Below, piece after piece: positions 1 through 11,040 of a DNA stretch of 64,000 bases (position 1 is its first letter; each line of letters begins with the position of its first letter). The notes under the pieces are model-generated. The model was given only the letters and a program-made list of their open reading frames with translations, searched no databases and was not told the origin of the DNA. Origin of the DNA: Lasiosphaeria ovina. Taxonomy: Eukaryota > Ascomycota > Sordariomycetes > Sordariales > Lasiosphaeriaceae. Where the stretch lies: positions 5,456,001-5,520,000 of the forward strand of contig JAULSN010000003.1 in assembly GCA_033439765.1 (NCBI GenBank). Direction: 5' to 3'. The position numbers were made by a program, and so were the translations under genes.

Positions 1-262
1 AGCAGGTCGTGCAGTTAGCGAGCGTCGCGATTGGTCGGCCCTGGCCTTTAAGCATGGGCTACAAGACCTTGTCGGGACGTCCAGGCCAACAGCTGAACCC
101 ATGGGCCAGCCAAAGTTCCAGCCACGCCTCAGGACGGAGCGACGGGTGTGAAACAAGATTATGGTAATTGCGGTGCTGTGCCCAATGTCGGGCATATAAC
201 GACTTGGTCTGCTTTTCGGCCGAGTTGCTGAATTCCTTTGGTTTCTTTGCCACCATGCTACG

Positions 263-2352
263 ATGAAGCTCATCGGTCTTGTTTCGCTGGCCACCGGGGC
301 TTCGGCCACGTTCGGGGGCAACCTCAACTATCAGTCGCCGTCGCTGCATCACCCCTCGCTCGGCGTGTCCATCAGAAAGGTAGTTGCCCGCACATATGCA
401 ACCTCGCCATGGACACCGGCGCAGCTCAACTTTACACACGGTGTGGCATCCGGCGACCCGTACTCCGACAGCATAATCTTGTGGACGCGAGCGGCACCAG
501 GCAGCGACAATGACAAGTCCAACGTTACTGTGAGCGGCTACGCTGAGCTCTTCACCCACGACAACGACGGCTTTGTCAAGGCGAGCAAGGCCACTGTGTG
601 CGTCGACTGGAAAATCTCGGCTACCAAAGATTTCGCCAAGGTTGCCGACAACGGGCGGGCGTACACCAGCTCCGACGTCGACTTCACGGTCAAGGTCGAG
701 GCCAAGAAATTGAAGGCCTTCACAACCTACTACTACCAGTTTTCCATCTGCAACTCCAACAACACCTCGCCACTGGGCCGAACCAAGACGCTCCCGGAAA
801 GAAGGAAAAAGGTGTCAGCGCCCATCAAGCTGGCCGTGTACTCGTGCAGCAACTTCCGTGAGTTCGGTCGGAATTTCCCACGCAGCGTAATCTGACCTTC
901 CCAGCATTCGGCTTCTTCAACGCGTACGGGAACCCGGTCAGAAAAGATAGCGTCGACTACGTGCTGCACCTCGGCGATTACATCTACGAGTACCAGAACG
1001 GCGCGTACGGCTGGGGAGACTCGCTGGGGCGAATCCCTCTCCCGAACCGAGAGATTGTCACGTAATATGGTACCCATCGCCCCAGAGACCTGACCAACAA
1101 GCTTACATTGACAGTCTCTATGACTACCGGAAGAGAATCGCCACCTACCGAACCGATCTCGATCTCTACGCCAGCCACCAAAACTTTCCCTGGATTACCG
1201 TGTGGGACGACCATGAGGTGATTACCAGGCCCTGAATAAACTGACAGAAAACGAACGGTTATGCTAACTTATCGCAGGTCGCCGACAACACGTACAAGGA
1301 CGGCATGGCGCACCTGAATAACTCAGAGGAGTCCTTTGTGCACGATGGCGGCATCTCGGTTGACCAGCGCAAGGCGAACGCCGTGCGCGCCTACTTTGAG
1401 TGGATGCCAATCCGCCAGGTCGAGATGGACGACAATCTGCGCATCTGGCGCAACTTTGAGTTTGGCGACCTGTTCGACCTAATCATGCTGGACACGAGGC
1501 AGTATGACCGGAGCATCACGGATCTTTACTTGGTACGTTCCCACCCTTTGGTCCGATATTTTCCACTGACACACCCAGAACACGGAATACATCCAGGAAA
1601 TTTCCAACGACAACGGGCGCTCTCTCATGGGACCGCGGCAAGAGTCGTGGTTCTACCGCACGATGCGCGAGAGCAAGGCGCGCAAGACGCTGTGGCGTGT
1701 CGTCGGCAACCAGATCATCTTCAGCCGCATCTCGCAGTCGGCCAGCGGGCTGTTCAACTACGACCAGTGGGACGGGTACCTGGCGAACCGCAACCGCACG
1801 TTTGCCAACATGTACGAGCACAAGATCGACAACAACATCATGCTGGCGGGCGACTCGCACGCGTCGTGGGTGTCGGACCTAGTGTGGCTCGGCGAGCACG
1901 GCTACAACGCCACGTCGGGCAACGGGTCCGTCGGCGTCGAGTTCGCCGGGTCGGCCGTCAGCTCGCCGTGCCCCATCGGGCAGAACGCCACGCTCAACAC
2001 CACGGCCCTCGCCTCGGGCTTCCTGACGGCGCTCAACCCGGAGCTGCAGTGGCAGGACCTGTTCTACCGCGGCTACTTCGAGCTGACTATCGGCTACGAC
2101 GCCGTGCAGGCCGCCTTCTTTGGTCTGCCCGACCTCGCCACCCGTAATGGTTTCGAGATCTCGCTCGCGAACTTCACCGTCAAGCCCGGCGAAAACCGCC
2201 TGCACCGCTACGGCGACGGCACGACGGTCTCGTCGACGGGCGCTGTCGAGAGGGGGAGTCTGCAGCGCGGCAAGACGCTCGCTTCCAACTTGACACACGA
2301 TACGGTGACGGGGAAGTATTTTGTGTTTGGGGGGGGTCTAAGTGAGATGTAG
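263..2352 (+). CDS. PhoD-like alkaline phosphatase/phosphodiesterase, secreted
   Basis: Five exons: 263-857, 905-1061, 1115-1217, 1278-1532 and 1579-2352. All introns are GT-AG, and the exons sum to 1884 nt (627 aa). The N-terminus (MKLIGLVSLATGASA) looks like a secretion signal. PhoD-family metal-site motifs appear in order: SCSNFPFGFFNAY spanning the first splice junction (about residue 195), LGDYIYEY, VWDDHE just before intron 3, and GDSHASW at 1849-1869 (about residue 461). Members of the family are metal-dependent phosphomonoesterases or phosphodiesterases that release phosphate outside the cell or in the vacuole. Several N-x-S/T sites fit a secreted glycoprotein. Every motif is intact and no lesion is seen. 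The exact substrate cannot be told from sequence. Confidence 0.93.
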
Positions 2353-3050
2353 TTTTGGATTTTGGTCTGGGCGGGGAATAGGAATCTCTTCGCGGCTTGT
2401 TCTTCTTGCCGTTTCAGTACTTGTCCTGCGATTGAGTTGCCAAAGGCAGGAACGCAGCACCGCCAGCACGGTTCATTCTTTAATTCGGGTTTCCCCGGCC
2501 CGTATGTACTGTTGGTAAATGGGAAGGAGCGAGCAGGCGATGGGCGCAGGTGCCAAGGTACCTGGATCCCCGGGCAGCTAGCCAAAAATCCCAGTAATTC
2601 CTCGTCTCGTTCGCGAAGCAAGATTTCTTCTGACTTCCCCCCCCCCCCCCCACCCCAACCCCAACCGAACAATAACATCATCATCAAGTTACATCAGAGC
2701 CTAAAAAATGGACGAGAAGCAGGTCGACCCAGTACCAATGAAACGCAGAATTAAGAAATTAGAAATAGGCAAGGTAGGCGCCTGTCCAGTCCTGCAATCG
2801 AACGCACAGTCGCACCGCGGCTTGGCCCACTACGCCTGCTGACGTCCACCCAAATACGAAGACATATATTCACGGTTGGCGGCGTGGCAGCGTCTACTGG
2901 CACCGGCGAAACCAAAGCAGCAAGCGCGCATGTATCCCAGCCATCCCCCCAGTCACACCGAACAGCTCCATCACCGGGCCTCTCCCAACTAGACGAGCCG
3001 ATCCGAACACGATCCGCGTCCGCGGGTGGCACTTTGGCGGCGCGCGGCGC
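2353..3050. other. Intergenic spacer with C15 tract
   Basis: No gene is supportable here. It contains a run of 15 C at 2637-2651 followed by an A/C-rich stretch. Confidence 0.5.
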
Positions 3051-3722
3051 ATGGGCTACCGCAAGCTCCGGAGGCGTATTTATCAGTTTCGTTGCGTCGC
3101 TCTCCTTGCCTCCTGGTAGATCCGGAGGCAGGCGAAAGCCATCTCCGTCCTCTCTCGGATATATAGGACCAAGCTCAAGGCAGCCGCCGAGACGGAGCGC
3201 CAGATCGTATCTGCGGCTGAGGAAGACCACTTCCAAACACTTCAAGGGCTTGCGAAGAAGTTCAAGGCGCGCAACGAGGAGAAGGCCCGAGAGGAGGCCA
3301 AGGCGGAAGCGGAGGCCAAGGCGAGATGGGAGGACGAGACAGAACCAGAGACCGAGGCAGGACCAGAGACCAAGAGGAAACTCAGAGTTGACAAAGCCAT
3401 CGAGAAGGGCTCGCTGGTGACAGTGGAGAACTACATGGTTATGAGAAGGTTATTGATGTTCACCTCCCAGTTTGAGCCGCGGGACAAGCGGGTCCTGGAG
3501 GTGCGAGAAGGTAAATGGGATCCGGATTCCAACGACCCGCGGGTGAGACGGCTTGCCGCGCTGAGAAAGAAAATACTACGGGCTGAGAAGAACCGGTGGG
3601 AGCTAGGGGGCTATGATCCGCTCATTTGCCGCATGGAAGAGCTCGCCCTCATAGCGTCTTGGGCGTTCGAGTCAGGCGGCGTGGGCGAAAGTCTCCTTCA
3701 AGGAATATCTCCCTCGACATAG
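3051..3722 (+). pseudogene. Broken hypothetical ORF, charged coiled-coil type
   Basis: One frame (ATG at 3051) reads MGYRKLRRRIYQFRCVALLASW, meets TAG at 3117-3119, and then continues in the same frame without another stop to 3722 (about 200 codons). The part after the stop is rich in Lys, Glu and Ala and looks like a coiled coil (AAAETERQ, AKAEAEAKARWEDE), followed by a less biased C-terminus (SQFEPRDKRVLEVREGKWD). The next ATG in frame is only at 3432. I do not recognise the family. The codon use and composition look coding, so I read it as a gene broken by an amber codon, or as the 3' exon of a gene whose 5' part I cannot place. Confidence 0.4.
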
Positions 3723-4765
3723 CGCAAGGGTCGGACGCCCTGCCCGTTAAGCGGTTGAGGGACAGATGTTGGTTGGCTTTTTAATTACTATTGAACATAG
3801 CGTCCGTGTTTACCTTCCAAGGACGGCCGTTAGCGTTCCGTAGTAACCAGATGGTTGAGCGTGCTGGGACCATTCAGAGTTCAAGATATGGCGGCGTTTC
3901 AGAGCTCGCACCTGTTTGCCCCTGCTCCGGGGTAATGCCCGGCACGCCTTGTTGGTTGAGAGTCCAGCAGTGATAGGCCCGTTGGTTGTCAGCATGAAAC
4001 ATCTGGGCGTGTGTGTGCCGGATAGATGAGCAGGATCGCGTACGCGTACAGCGTACCCATGGGTCATGACATCCCACTTTGACTGCACAGCCAGAGCCAA
4101 CACAGAGCCCCGACCCCCGCCGAGACACAACATTAAAAGGCGTCCCCACCTTGGACGTTGGACTTGAGCGCCGGTCGACTTCTTTAGAAGGCCTGCTTTC
4201 TTTGACCCACGCCGAAGGACTCAACTTGCGCCCCTCCCATCACCATTCTAAGCAACCAGTCTGCCTTGCCCCTGTACTTTTAAAATCTATATAATCTCTT
4301 TATTTCCCACCCTCTGTCGGGTATCAGTCCATCAGACTCCGAATTTAAGCTATCATTGCTTCTTAAGCTCTATGTTCGCTTCCCTTACTTAAACTAATCC
4401 AACTCTGACTAAATAGGAAGGGCTAAGAGCGCTACAGACAACTACCGCTACTCCCGTAATTGCGTCCTTGGAAATTCCAGCAGCCGCTTTGAAGATAGTG
4501 ACAGGAAGCCAATACTCTTCATGTTGTACGGGATACGCCGGGATGTAATTGACTACACGTACGTAAGAAAATCTCCCGGATCTCGTGGAAGAACATAGAA
4601 AGCCTTCATCACGTTTAGGCATGCCTTTGCGTGACCGGCTAGGTAGAGAAGCTGTTACCACGAGCCTTGTTATGCCGTCATCATAAATTCCAGTGTTAAA
4701 TGTGAACGGATGAGAGCCCCGAACCACAACAGACCCAAAATGAACCTCGACAGTCCATTCAACCC
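3723..4765. other. Intergenic, nothing supported
   Basis: Only short, unconvincing open frames (for example 4389-4727 minus, 112 codons with no recognisable motif). No RNA gene or repeat recognised. Confidence 0.4.
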
Positions 4766-7257
4766 TTAGCCGAGCACGACAAGCTTCATCTTCGGCTGCG
4801 CCTCGTTCCAGGCATCCTCAAGGATATCCCCGATGCTGATGCGATATGCAATGCCGGCCTTCCACACGACCTGCAGCACAATCTTCTCGGCCGGGTGATC
4901 CCCAAACATGGGCCTATTCGTGGCTAGAAGAACGAACTCGTAGTCGCCCTCCCCGGCGGAGCAAGCGCCGTCATCGGCATCGCTCGGGACGCAGACGTCC
5001 GTATGGCCTACTAGCTGTTGCTGCTGACCGTCGCTTCTGTTACGAACATTCCAAATCTCGAAGTGGAAGGGAGGTGCCCGGTAGGTTGTGTTTTTCTGCA
5101 CCGGGCCAGAGACGGTAAAAACGGCAACTTCGGTCCAAAAGAATAAAAGTTGGTTGTCAGGGATTCTTGACAGCCTTTTCGCTGTGAGATGTGGGAGCTC
5201 ATTTGCAATCGAGTCCAAGGTGACCGCCAGCGGGCTTGGCGGAATGCTACTTGGATGTGGTGGTAGTGAGATCTCGGTGTCATTGCTGATAATCATGGCT
5301 ACCCGGACAACTCTTAGAGGGCAGTTCCGGAGAACATGGTACATAGGTTCTGGTGTGAGACTGATTCCAGATGCGTCAGTAGGTCGCCGCATGTCCAAGC
5401 CAAGGAAGGTCTTGGCCGTTGTTCCCAGAGTTCACACTTACCCTAACTCTGTGTGTTGGTTCGCGATCCTCAATCCCACTTTCCCAATCCATCCGAGGGG
5501 CGACCAGCTCGGAAACGGAACCTTACAGTCCAAGCTTGTCATGGGCAAGGTTGTCAAACTATCCCTTCGTTTGAGTCTGGCTTGTCCGTTATGCAAACTC
5601 CTCAACCAGCAGAGGCCAAGGTCAAACCTCGCGACTGGAAGGGCCCAGAGGAACGCAGATCCCATTTTTCTTTCAAAAGCGTAGATTATGGAACTGAAGG
5701 CATCGTAAGCATCTCCAGGCTCCGTCAGGTTTCTGGTCGAGTACTCTCCCGTCAAATAACTGAACTGCGCCCACGACGCATCGATCTCATCATCTCCCGA
5801 GCCAGATCGCCGCTGGCTGTCAGGGTTTATGAAGCCTTCGCCATTGCGGAAAGACCACAAGTCCGGGACCAGCAGGTTGGGGTCCGTCTCTGCGGCGATT
5901 CCCTCGGTCCAAGTGCAGCATTGGCAGTTCCAGAAAGTTTCGTCATCCGTAAAGGCCAGGGTTCGTCGCGAGAGTGCCCTCTCCTGCAACGTCCAGCCTC
6001 GAGTGGTCCAAATCGTTTCAGCGACACACGATCGGCTGACAGGCCTGTGACTTTGGCTGGTCACGACGAATAACGCCGGCGCGCAGTCCGAAGGCTCTAG
6101 AACCTTCATGGAACGCTGGTGGAAAGCTCGCGGCAGGCTAACTCCTGGCAACCCAGCGGACGCATCTCTGCCGCTTGCGGCAATGACCGTTACCAAGGCG
6201 GACTCGTATATATCGCCCATAAACGCAAGGTGGGTTGCCTTGTCGGAGGTGTCATCCTGCAAGATGCAAAGCGCGTCGACCCAAAGATATTGAACACCCA
6301 GCCTCTGAGTGAGGAGCATGGCATCTTCAATAGTCCGCGATACCTTTCCGCTCAAGGAGCCGGGAACACCCAGCTCCGCGCTGTTCTGGCGCTTTATGGA
6401 GAGCTTTTGAGCTGAGCCCCATACGTAGCTCAGGGCCAAGTACCGAAGCGAGGTGATATTGATATCCTCGAATCGTTGAATCGCTTTGTTCGCCACGTCG
6501 ATGAGGCGAAAGACCTTTGCTCTGCCAATACAGTCAGTATAAGATTTTAACGGGGATCTTGTTTCAGCAGTTCCGAGACTAACGTCTTTTGCTTCTGACT
6601 CTGAATGGCGCATTCGCCGTGGCTTGACAAGCATTTACTAATCCAAGAGCTGAGTAGTTTCGTAGAGACCATAGAAGAAGACATCCGACCGCATAGAATC
6701 AGCATCTCGTCTCGGGTAGTAGCCTGGCCTTCAAAATGGGCTTCAACGCTTGTTGGTCTTTCCGGGTCGAAGGCCAACAGGTATTGACGAAGCGAATAGT
6801 AGGTCTTCTCAGCGGAGGTCCCAGCGGCCCAGTCAAACGTCAAGGCACGCAGTACAAAGACTACTTCCTCGGCCTTTGCCTGTCTCATAGCCTCTAATAC
6901 CCGCTCGTGCAGTCTATAAGTGTCTGTAAGTCGGAAACTCATGAAAACGCGGTCTAACATAGCCGAGCAGCTCATCCCTTCTTCGGCAAGCCGGCCTGGC
7001 TGCGCTTGCTTGACATCGTGAAACATCTGCGAAACAACATCGCAGAGTGAACAGGAAGTGGCTGAGCGTAGAATTCTCTCTACCGAGCCCAGCTCCCACG
7101 TCTGATCACTGAGGCGCTTTTCTGGCTCACGCTTGAATGGCCGATGCCCGGAGATATCGTGGCCGGTTGACAGCAGCCGTAGCTGCCCGATAGTTGGAAC
7201 TCGAAGATAATCCCACTCGATGCGTGAACAAAGATCGCATAACCGCACGCGGTCCAT
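4766..7257 (-). CDS. HET-domain (heterokaryon incompatibility) protein
   Basis: Three exons: 7257-6584, 6521-5442 and 5360-4766 (2349 nt, 782 aa). Intron 1 (6583-6522) ends CTGACTGTATTGGCAG. Intron 2 (5441-5361) starts GTAAGT and ends CTACTGACGCATCTGGAATCAG. Both joins keep the frame. The N-terminus has the Cys pair usual for this class (LCDLCSRIEWDYL). After the first join FRLIDV leads into YLALSYVWG (about residue 250), then VDALCILQDD, GDIYESALVTVIAASG and TRGWTLQERALSRR, the classic HET motif order. HET proteins trigger cell death when unlike hyphae fuse. What recognition partner it has is not visible. No stop or frameshift lies inside the exons, so it appears functional. The A/C-rich stretch before the start (CAACAATCAAGC and similar) looks like a 5' UTR. 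Confidence 0.9.
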
Positions 7258-7691
7258 CCTGGGTCCTGACGGGCAGGCCTTGCCGATGTTAGTGCCTTGT
7301 CACGATTTGTTCTACTGGGGGCAAATCGGGTACAAGAGCGAAAGAGACGTCTTGTCAGAAATGCCACAGCAAAGCTGTTAGTGCGCTTGTACTGATGTAG
7401 GCAAATAGGATGATTTGACGATGTTGTTGATGATTGTGATGATTGTGCTGATGTGCTTGATTGTTGTTGCTTGAGGAAAGAGCAGAGTGAGGCTTGAATC
7501 TCATGCCAAGATACTTATCCGACCCCACCTCTGGCACACCACTAAAAAAACCACACTGTGCAAGAGCTGAGTTAAATGTCTACCCATACAGTGCTTTTGT
7601 GGACGCCGGACAGCTAATACCACATAATTCACAGACGAAACTCAAGCCCACCAAAATCCGTTTTCGGACATGGAACTAAGCCCTCACCGCT
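7258..7691. promoter_or_regulatory. 5' leader/promoter region of the HET gene
   Basis: On the minus strand, 7470-7400 is a CAA/ATC-rich unstructured leader of the kind found before fungal start codons. No specific operator can be named. Confidence 0.3.
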
Positions 7692-8408
7692 TTAAGGCTG
7701 AGCGGGAGCTGAGCTGCCTGGAACTTCCAGCTTTTGGGACCACACGTCCCTAGAAGGGCCTTGTCTTCGGCCCTCGGCTTGAGTTTCCCTGCATCCAACA
7801 TCTTCTAGTCCCAGTTTAAGGCCCGGGGACATCCAAGGTCCACCATCGGGTCGAGTCACTTGGTGACAGCACTTCAAAACGTATGGGACATTTTCGAAGG
7901 ACCAATCAAATGACATGCTTGCAGCGAAGTAGCAGTCCAGAACAAGCGTGACCACCAATCCTTTGTCCACCATGCCATTGAGGAACCGCGCGAGCACATG
8001 ACCAAGAAGCCATTTCGTGTCGTTTCCCTTCTCTGCACCGTGCAAAGCCAAGGCTAGATCTCCTATCGACTAGTTGGAATGTCCAATGGAGGGATGCAAC
8101 GGCTAGCATCGGGCCCCATGTCCAGAAAAGTGAATATAAACGAGGTTTCCACAGCTTGCTAACTTGATCGTCTTCTCGAGAGCATAAGTTACATTACGAT
8201 ACGTTGGCGGGAGCTCGGGGTCAGCTGGGTCGTCACTGTCGGTGGCCGTGAACATCTGTATGTGGATAGAGTTCGACACTCCTTCCAGATACGTCTTGAT
8301 ATTTTGGACGTCCCTCACGCAACCCTTTAATGACTTCTCCGGAGAGGCATAGGCGTTGATACCGATCAAAATCGCATAGCGCGTGACAGCAGTACGTTGA
8401 CCATTCAT
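7692..8408 (-). pseudogene. Caspase-like (peptidase C14) pseudogene
   Basis: The start at 8408 reads MNGQRTAVTRYAILIGINAYA, then LKGCVRDVQNIKTYL and YIHFSGHGARC, which is the p20-like half with the His motif. The same frame then has TAG, 11 codons, a second TAG, and goes on with SIGDLALALHGAEK, GHVLARFLNGMVDKG and VLDCYFAAS. Both stops could come from CAG by a CpA to TpA change. The active-site stretch, usually D-x-C or DCC in this group, reads Asp-Cys-Tyr, and TGC to TAC is also RIP-type. The C-terminus soon diverges into unrelated-looking sequence, so the gene is both mutated and shortened. Family members act as caspase/metacaspase-type peptidases, often in fungal cell-death modules. It lies head-to-tail behind the HET gene. 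Confidence 0.75.
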
Positions 8409-8768
8409 CGTGTCAATGGGAGCAGCGAGTTGGGGAAATCAGCCAAGTAGGAAAGACCAACGAAAGGATGGGAGACTTGTGGAGGACTTTAAGACTTTCG
8501 GGACAGTGGTGGATTGACACCAGGCATGGCAACACCGGAAAGTGTCAGCGCGGAGCGGCGTGGTGGGATTGCGGGAAACCCCGACGCGGCGGCGGCGTGG
8601 GAGTGATACTGCGCTGTTGAGGTACGGGAGCGATAAGGATGATGGATATTTTGAGCTGAATTGAGTAACATGATGAAAATGGTATCGGGCTAGTAAATTC
8701 ATGATATATCCTGAAAGATGTAAGAGAAATTTGGTTTGCTTCTCCTGCCCTCGGCCCGACGACCACCA
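8409..8768. other. Intergenic spacer
   Basis: No gene supported between the caspase pseudogene and the pepsin-fold gene. Confidence 0.4.
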
Positions 8769-10658
8769 TCACCGAATGGGCATCTCGTGCACCGGCAGCG
8801 AGCTCTCCGTATGCCTGGCAAGCGCTTTCTCAGGCGACTCGAGCTCGTAGACGCCCGGCGACGTTGGCGCCTCGTTGAGCGTCTTGTCAGGCGAGTCCAG
8901 CTCCAGGACGGCCGTGTCGGCAGCCTCTTGCAATCCCGTCTCGGCCGCTTCGTGCACGCCCGTGTGCGTGTCCACTTCCGCCAGATCCTTGATATCTTTG
9001 TGCCCGCCGCTGTTGACTTGCAACTCGGACATTTCTACCGCGCCTCGTTTGAGTCTACTTCTCCTTCCCCAGAAGAGAAACACTAATATTGCAACGGCGC
9101 TCAGCCCTGCTACTGCGCCAACCACAATGCCAGCAATGGCTCCCCCCGAGAGTGGTTTCTTGCTATCATCCTGGTCAGCTACAACCGCCTCGGCCGACGG
9201 CCAGCTTGCGCGCCAGCTCTCGAGAAATGCGGAATCGGGTTGCGATTTCAGCGTGCGATCCTCAACCTGGATCGTGTGGACGAGTGACTGGCCCGTCGTA
9301 GGCCCGGGAGCCTGGGCGAGGAAGGTCAAGTTCTGCTCGTAGTTGATGCCGAAAAAGGACCCCTGCAGGAAAGCCCTCCCCAACTCCCAGTATCCATTGT
9401 TCCTATCGACATCGTGGCACGGAAAGTACGGAGTCGGCGTCTGGACGATGGGCTGGTCGAGCGTCAGGTTTAGCAGCGTCATGGGGATCTTGATGGTCAC
9501 ATTGCGGGCGTCCATGTCAGAGAAGACAAAGGACATATAAGCGCCGGAACTAATCAGCGGCGCGTAGCGCGGATCTGTCGTGTCCCATAGCCAGTATCCC
9601 GTGGCCTCGTCGAAGTGGACGGGTAGATACTTGGCGGCGTTGGCGCACGTGGGGTCCGGGAGGTGCAGGCCCGGCACGGCCGGGTTGGGCAGGATAAGGA
9701 CAGAGCCTTTCTTGCCGCCAAAGTGTTCACTGGCGTCGTCGACGGCGTCACCCTGCCAGATACTGCTGCTGGCGTCGACGAGTGGTGTCGTGAAGTGTTT
9801 GGCCCCTGTCTCGACGCCTAGGAACACGTCGAGCAGGAAGATGAAGGGGACGCCGAGCTGCATCTCGAAGGCGGCCACCGTGCCAACGACCCGAGACTCA
9901 TCGTAGCCGCCCAGAAGCAGAGACCCCTTTTGGTTCAGCGGAGCGCTGCCGAGGTGTAGGCCAAACGAGTTGGTCTTGACGACGCCCCGACTCTTCATCT
10001 GCTCGATGATGCTCGTGCCCACAAACGTGATGTTCTGCACGTCGACATCGGCCGGCCGGCCCAGTGCGAGGTTCCCAACTTCGGGCGTGTATGTCGTGTT
10101 GAGGGGGTCGCGCATCAGGATGCGCGAGGTGTTCATGGCGTAGATGGTGGCGTTGATGTTGGCGTACCCGGGCTGCTCAGCCCGGGCGTTGATCATGGTG
10201 ACCATATCTAGAATCCCCTGACCCGTCGACAGCTCGCGGGCGTTGTAATCAGACAGCACCATCTCGTTGTCTTCGCCAAACTCGATCCACGGCCGCGTCG
10301 CGTTGGCGCTCTTGTTGTAGAATCCCCCGCCCTCGGTCGTCAGCAGCTGCGTGATTATAGACCCTGTCGGCCACATGGGCACCAGCAGCCCGCCAACCCA
10401 CTTCTCCAGCAGCGACACGCGCTGGTAGCTGCCCAGCATGATGACGGCGGCTTGCCATGGCCCGTCGGGGCCGATCTGTCCTGTGCCGTTGATGGAGAAT
10501 TTGAGGTAGTCGAATTGGCTCTCATCAAAGGTGTAGCCAATATCCGTAGTAAAGGGGACTTGAAACACGTCTGCCGCGTCCACCAGCTGCAAGTAAGACA
10601 ATGCCACCGTCGCTGCGGCCAGCCAGGGCCTTTGCCCGTTCACATCGAGAGCGAACAT
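8769..10658 (-). CDS. Pepsin-like (A1 fold) membrane protein, probably non-catalytic
   Basis: A single exon of 629 aa. An N-terminal hydrophobic signal (WLAAATVALSYLQLVDA) is followed by a roughly 450-residue lumenal part with many N-x-S/T sites and pepsin-family landmarks (SFGLHLGS near GSLLLGGYD, and GYWELGRAFLQGSFFGINYE, the conserved C-lobe end). A Gly/Ala-rich transmembrane segment (SGGAIAGIVVGAVAGLSAVA, about residues 505-530) comes next, then a basic stop (GRRSRLKRG) and an acidic tail of about 90 residues. Where the first DTG-S/T motif is expected the sequence reads LGSYQRVSLLEKWVGGLLVP, and where the second is expected it reads ILPNPAVPGLHLP. Neither carries Asp-Thr/Ser-Gly. I infer a surface or secretory-path protein that has lost protease activity. 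A divergent active protease is less likely. Confidence 0.8.
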   Translation of the reverse strand: MFALDVNGQRPWLAAATVALSYLQLVDAADVFQVPFTTDIGYTFDESQFDYLKFSINGTGQIGPDGPWQAAVIMLGSYQRVSLLEKWVGGLLVPMWPTGSIITQLLTTEGGGFYNKSANATRPWIEFGEDNEMVLSDYNARELSTGQGILDMVTMINARAEQPGYANINATIYAMNTSRILMRDPLNTTYTPEVGNLALGRPADVDVQNITFVGTSIIEQMKSRGVVKTNSFGLHLGSAPLNQKGSLLLGGYDESRVVGTVAAFEMQLGVPFIFLLDVFLGVETGAKHFTTPLVDASSSIWQGDAVDDASEHFGGKKGSVLILPNPAVPGLHLPDPTCANAAKYLPVHFDEATGYWLWDTTDPRYAPLISSGAYMSFVFSDMDARNVTIKIPMTLLNLTLDQPIVQTPTPYFPCHDVDRNNGYWELGRAFLQGSFFGINYEQNLTFLAQAPGPTTGQSLVHTIQVEDRTLKSQPDSAFLESWRASWPSAEAVVADQDDSKKPLSGGAIAGIVVGAVAGLSAVAILVFLFWGRRSRLKRGAVEMSELQVNSGGHKDIKDLAEVDTHTGVHEAAETGLQEAADTAVLELDSPDKTLNEAPTSPGVYELESPEKALARHTESSLPVHEMPIR

Positions 10659-11040
10659 CCAATGTCACTCGGTTGGGCACAATGGAGGATTTTGTGAGCG
10701 GACGCTGCGAGGATGAAGTGAAGAAAGGGCCATCCCGCTCGAGAATCTGTGGGGTACCAATTCACGCAAGATAAGTAAGCTTTGTGGGTTCATGGGCTTG
10801 GCCCTGTCTTATCAGCCCAGCTGTGTGCATTGTCGTGTTCGAGGTTTGGCGCGTCTGTTGATGCAATCCCGCACAAAGGACAGGGTCACCACAGGCCTCT
10901 GATCCTAGTTAAGCTGCATCCAAAGGCTTGGCCGCTTTGTGTTGTCAGCACTAGTTCTGCTGACAGGCTGCAGGCTCCAATCGCTGGCCTCCGTGTGGGG
11001 TACTCCAAGGGAACTGTGACTATAAAGAGATTACATCAAT
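10659..11040. other. Intergenic spacer
   Basis: No gene supported. It separates the pepsin-fold gene from the polyketide synthase relic. Confidence 0.4.

Noticed and set aside
4389..4727. 112-codon minus-strand frame downstream of the HET gene
   Set aside because: No family motif, no splice link to the HET gene, and composition not clearly coding.
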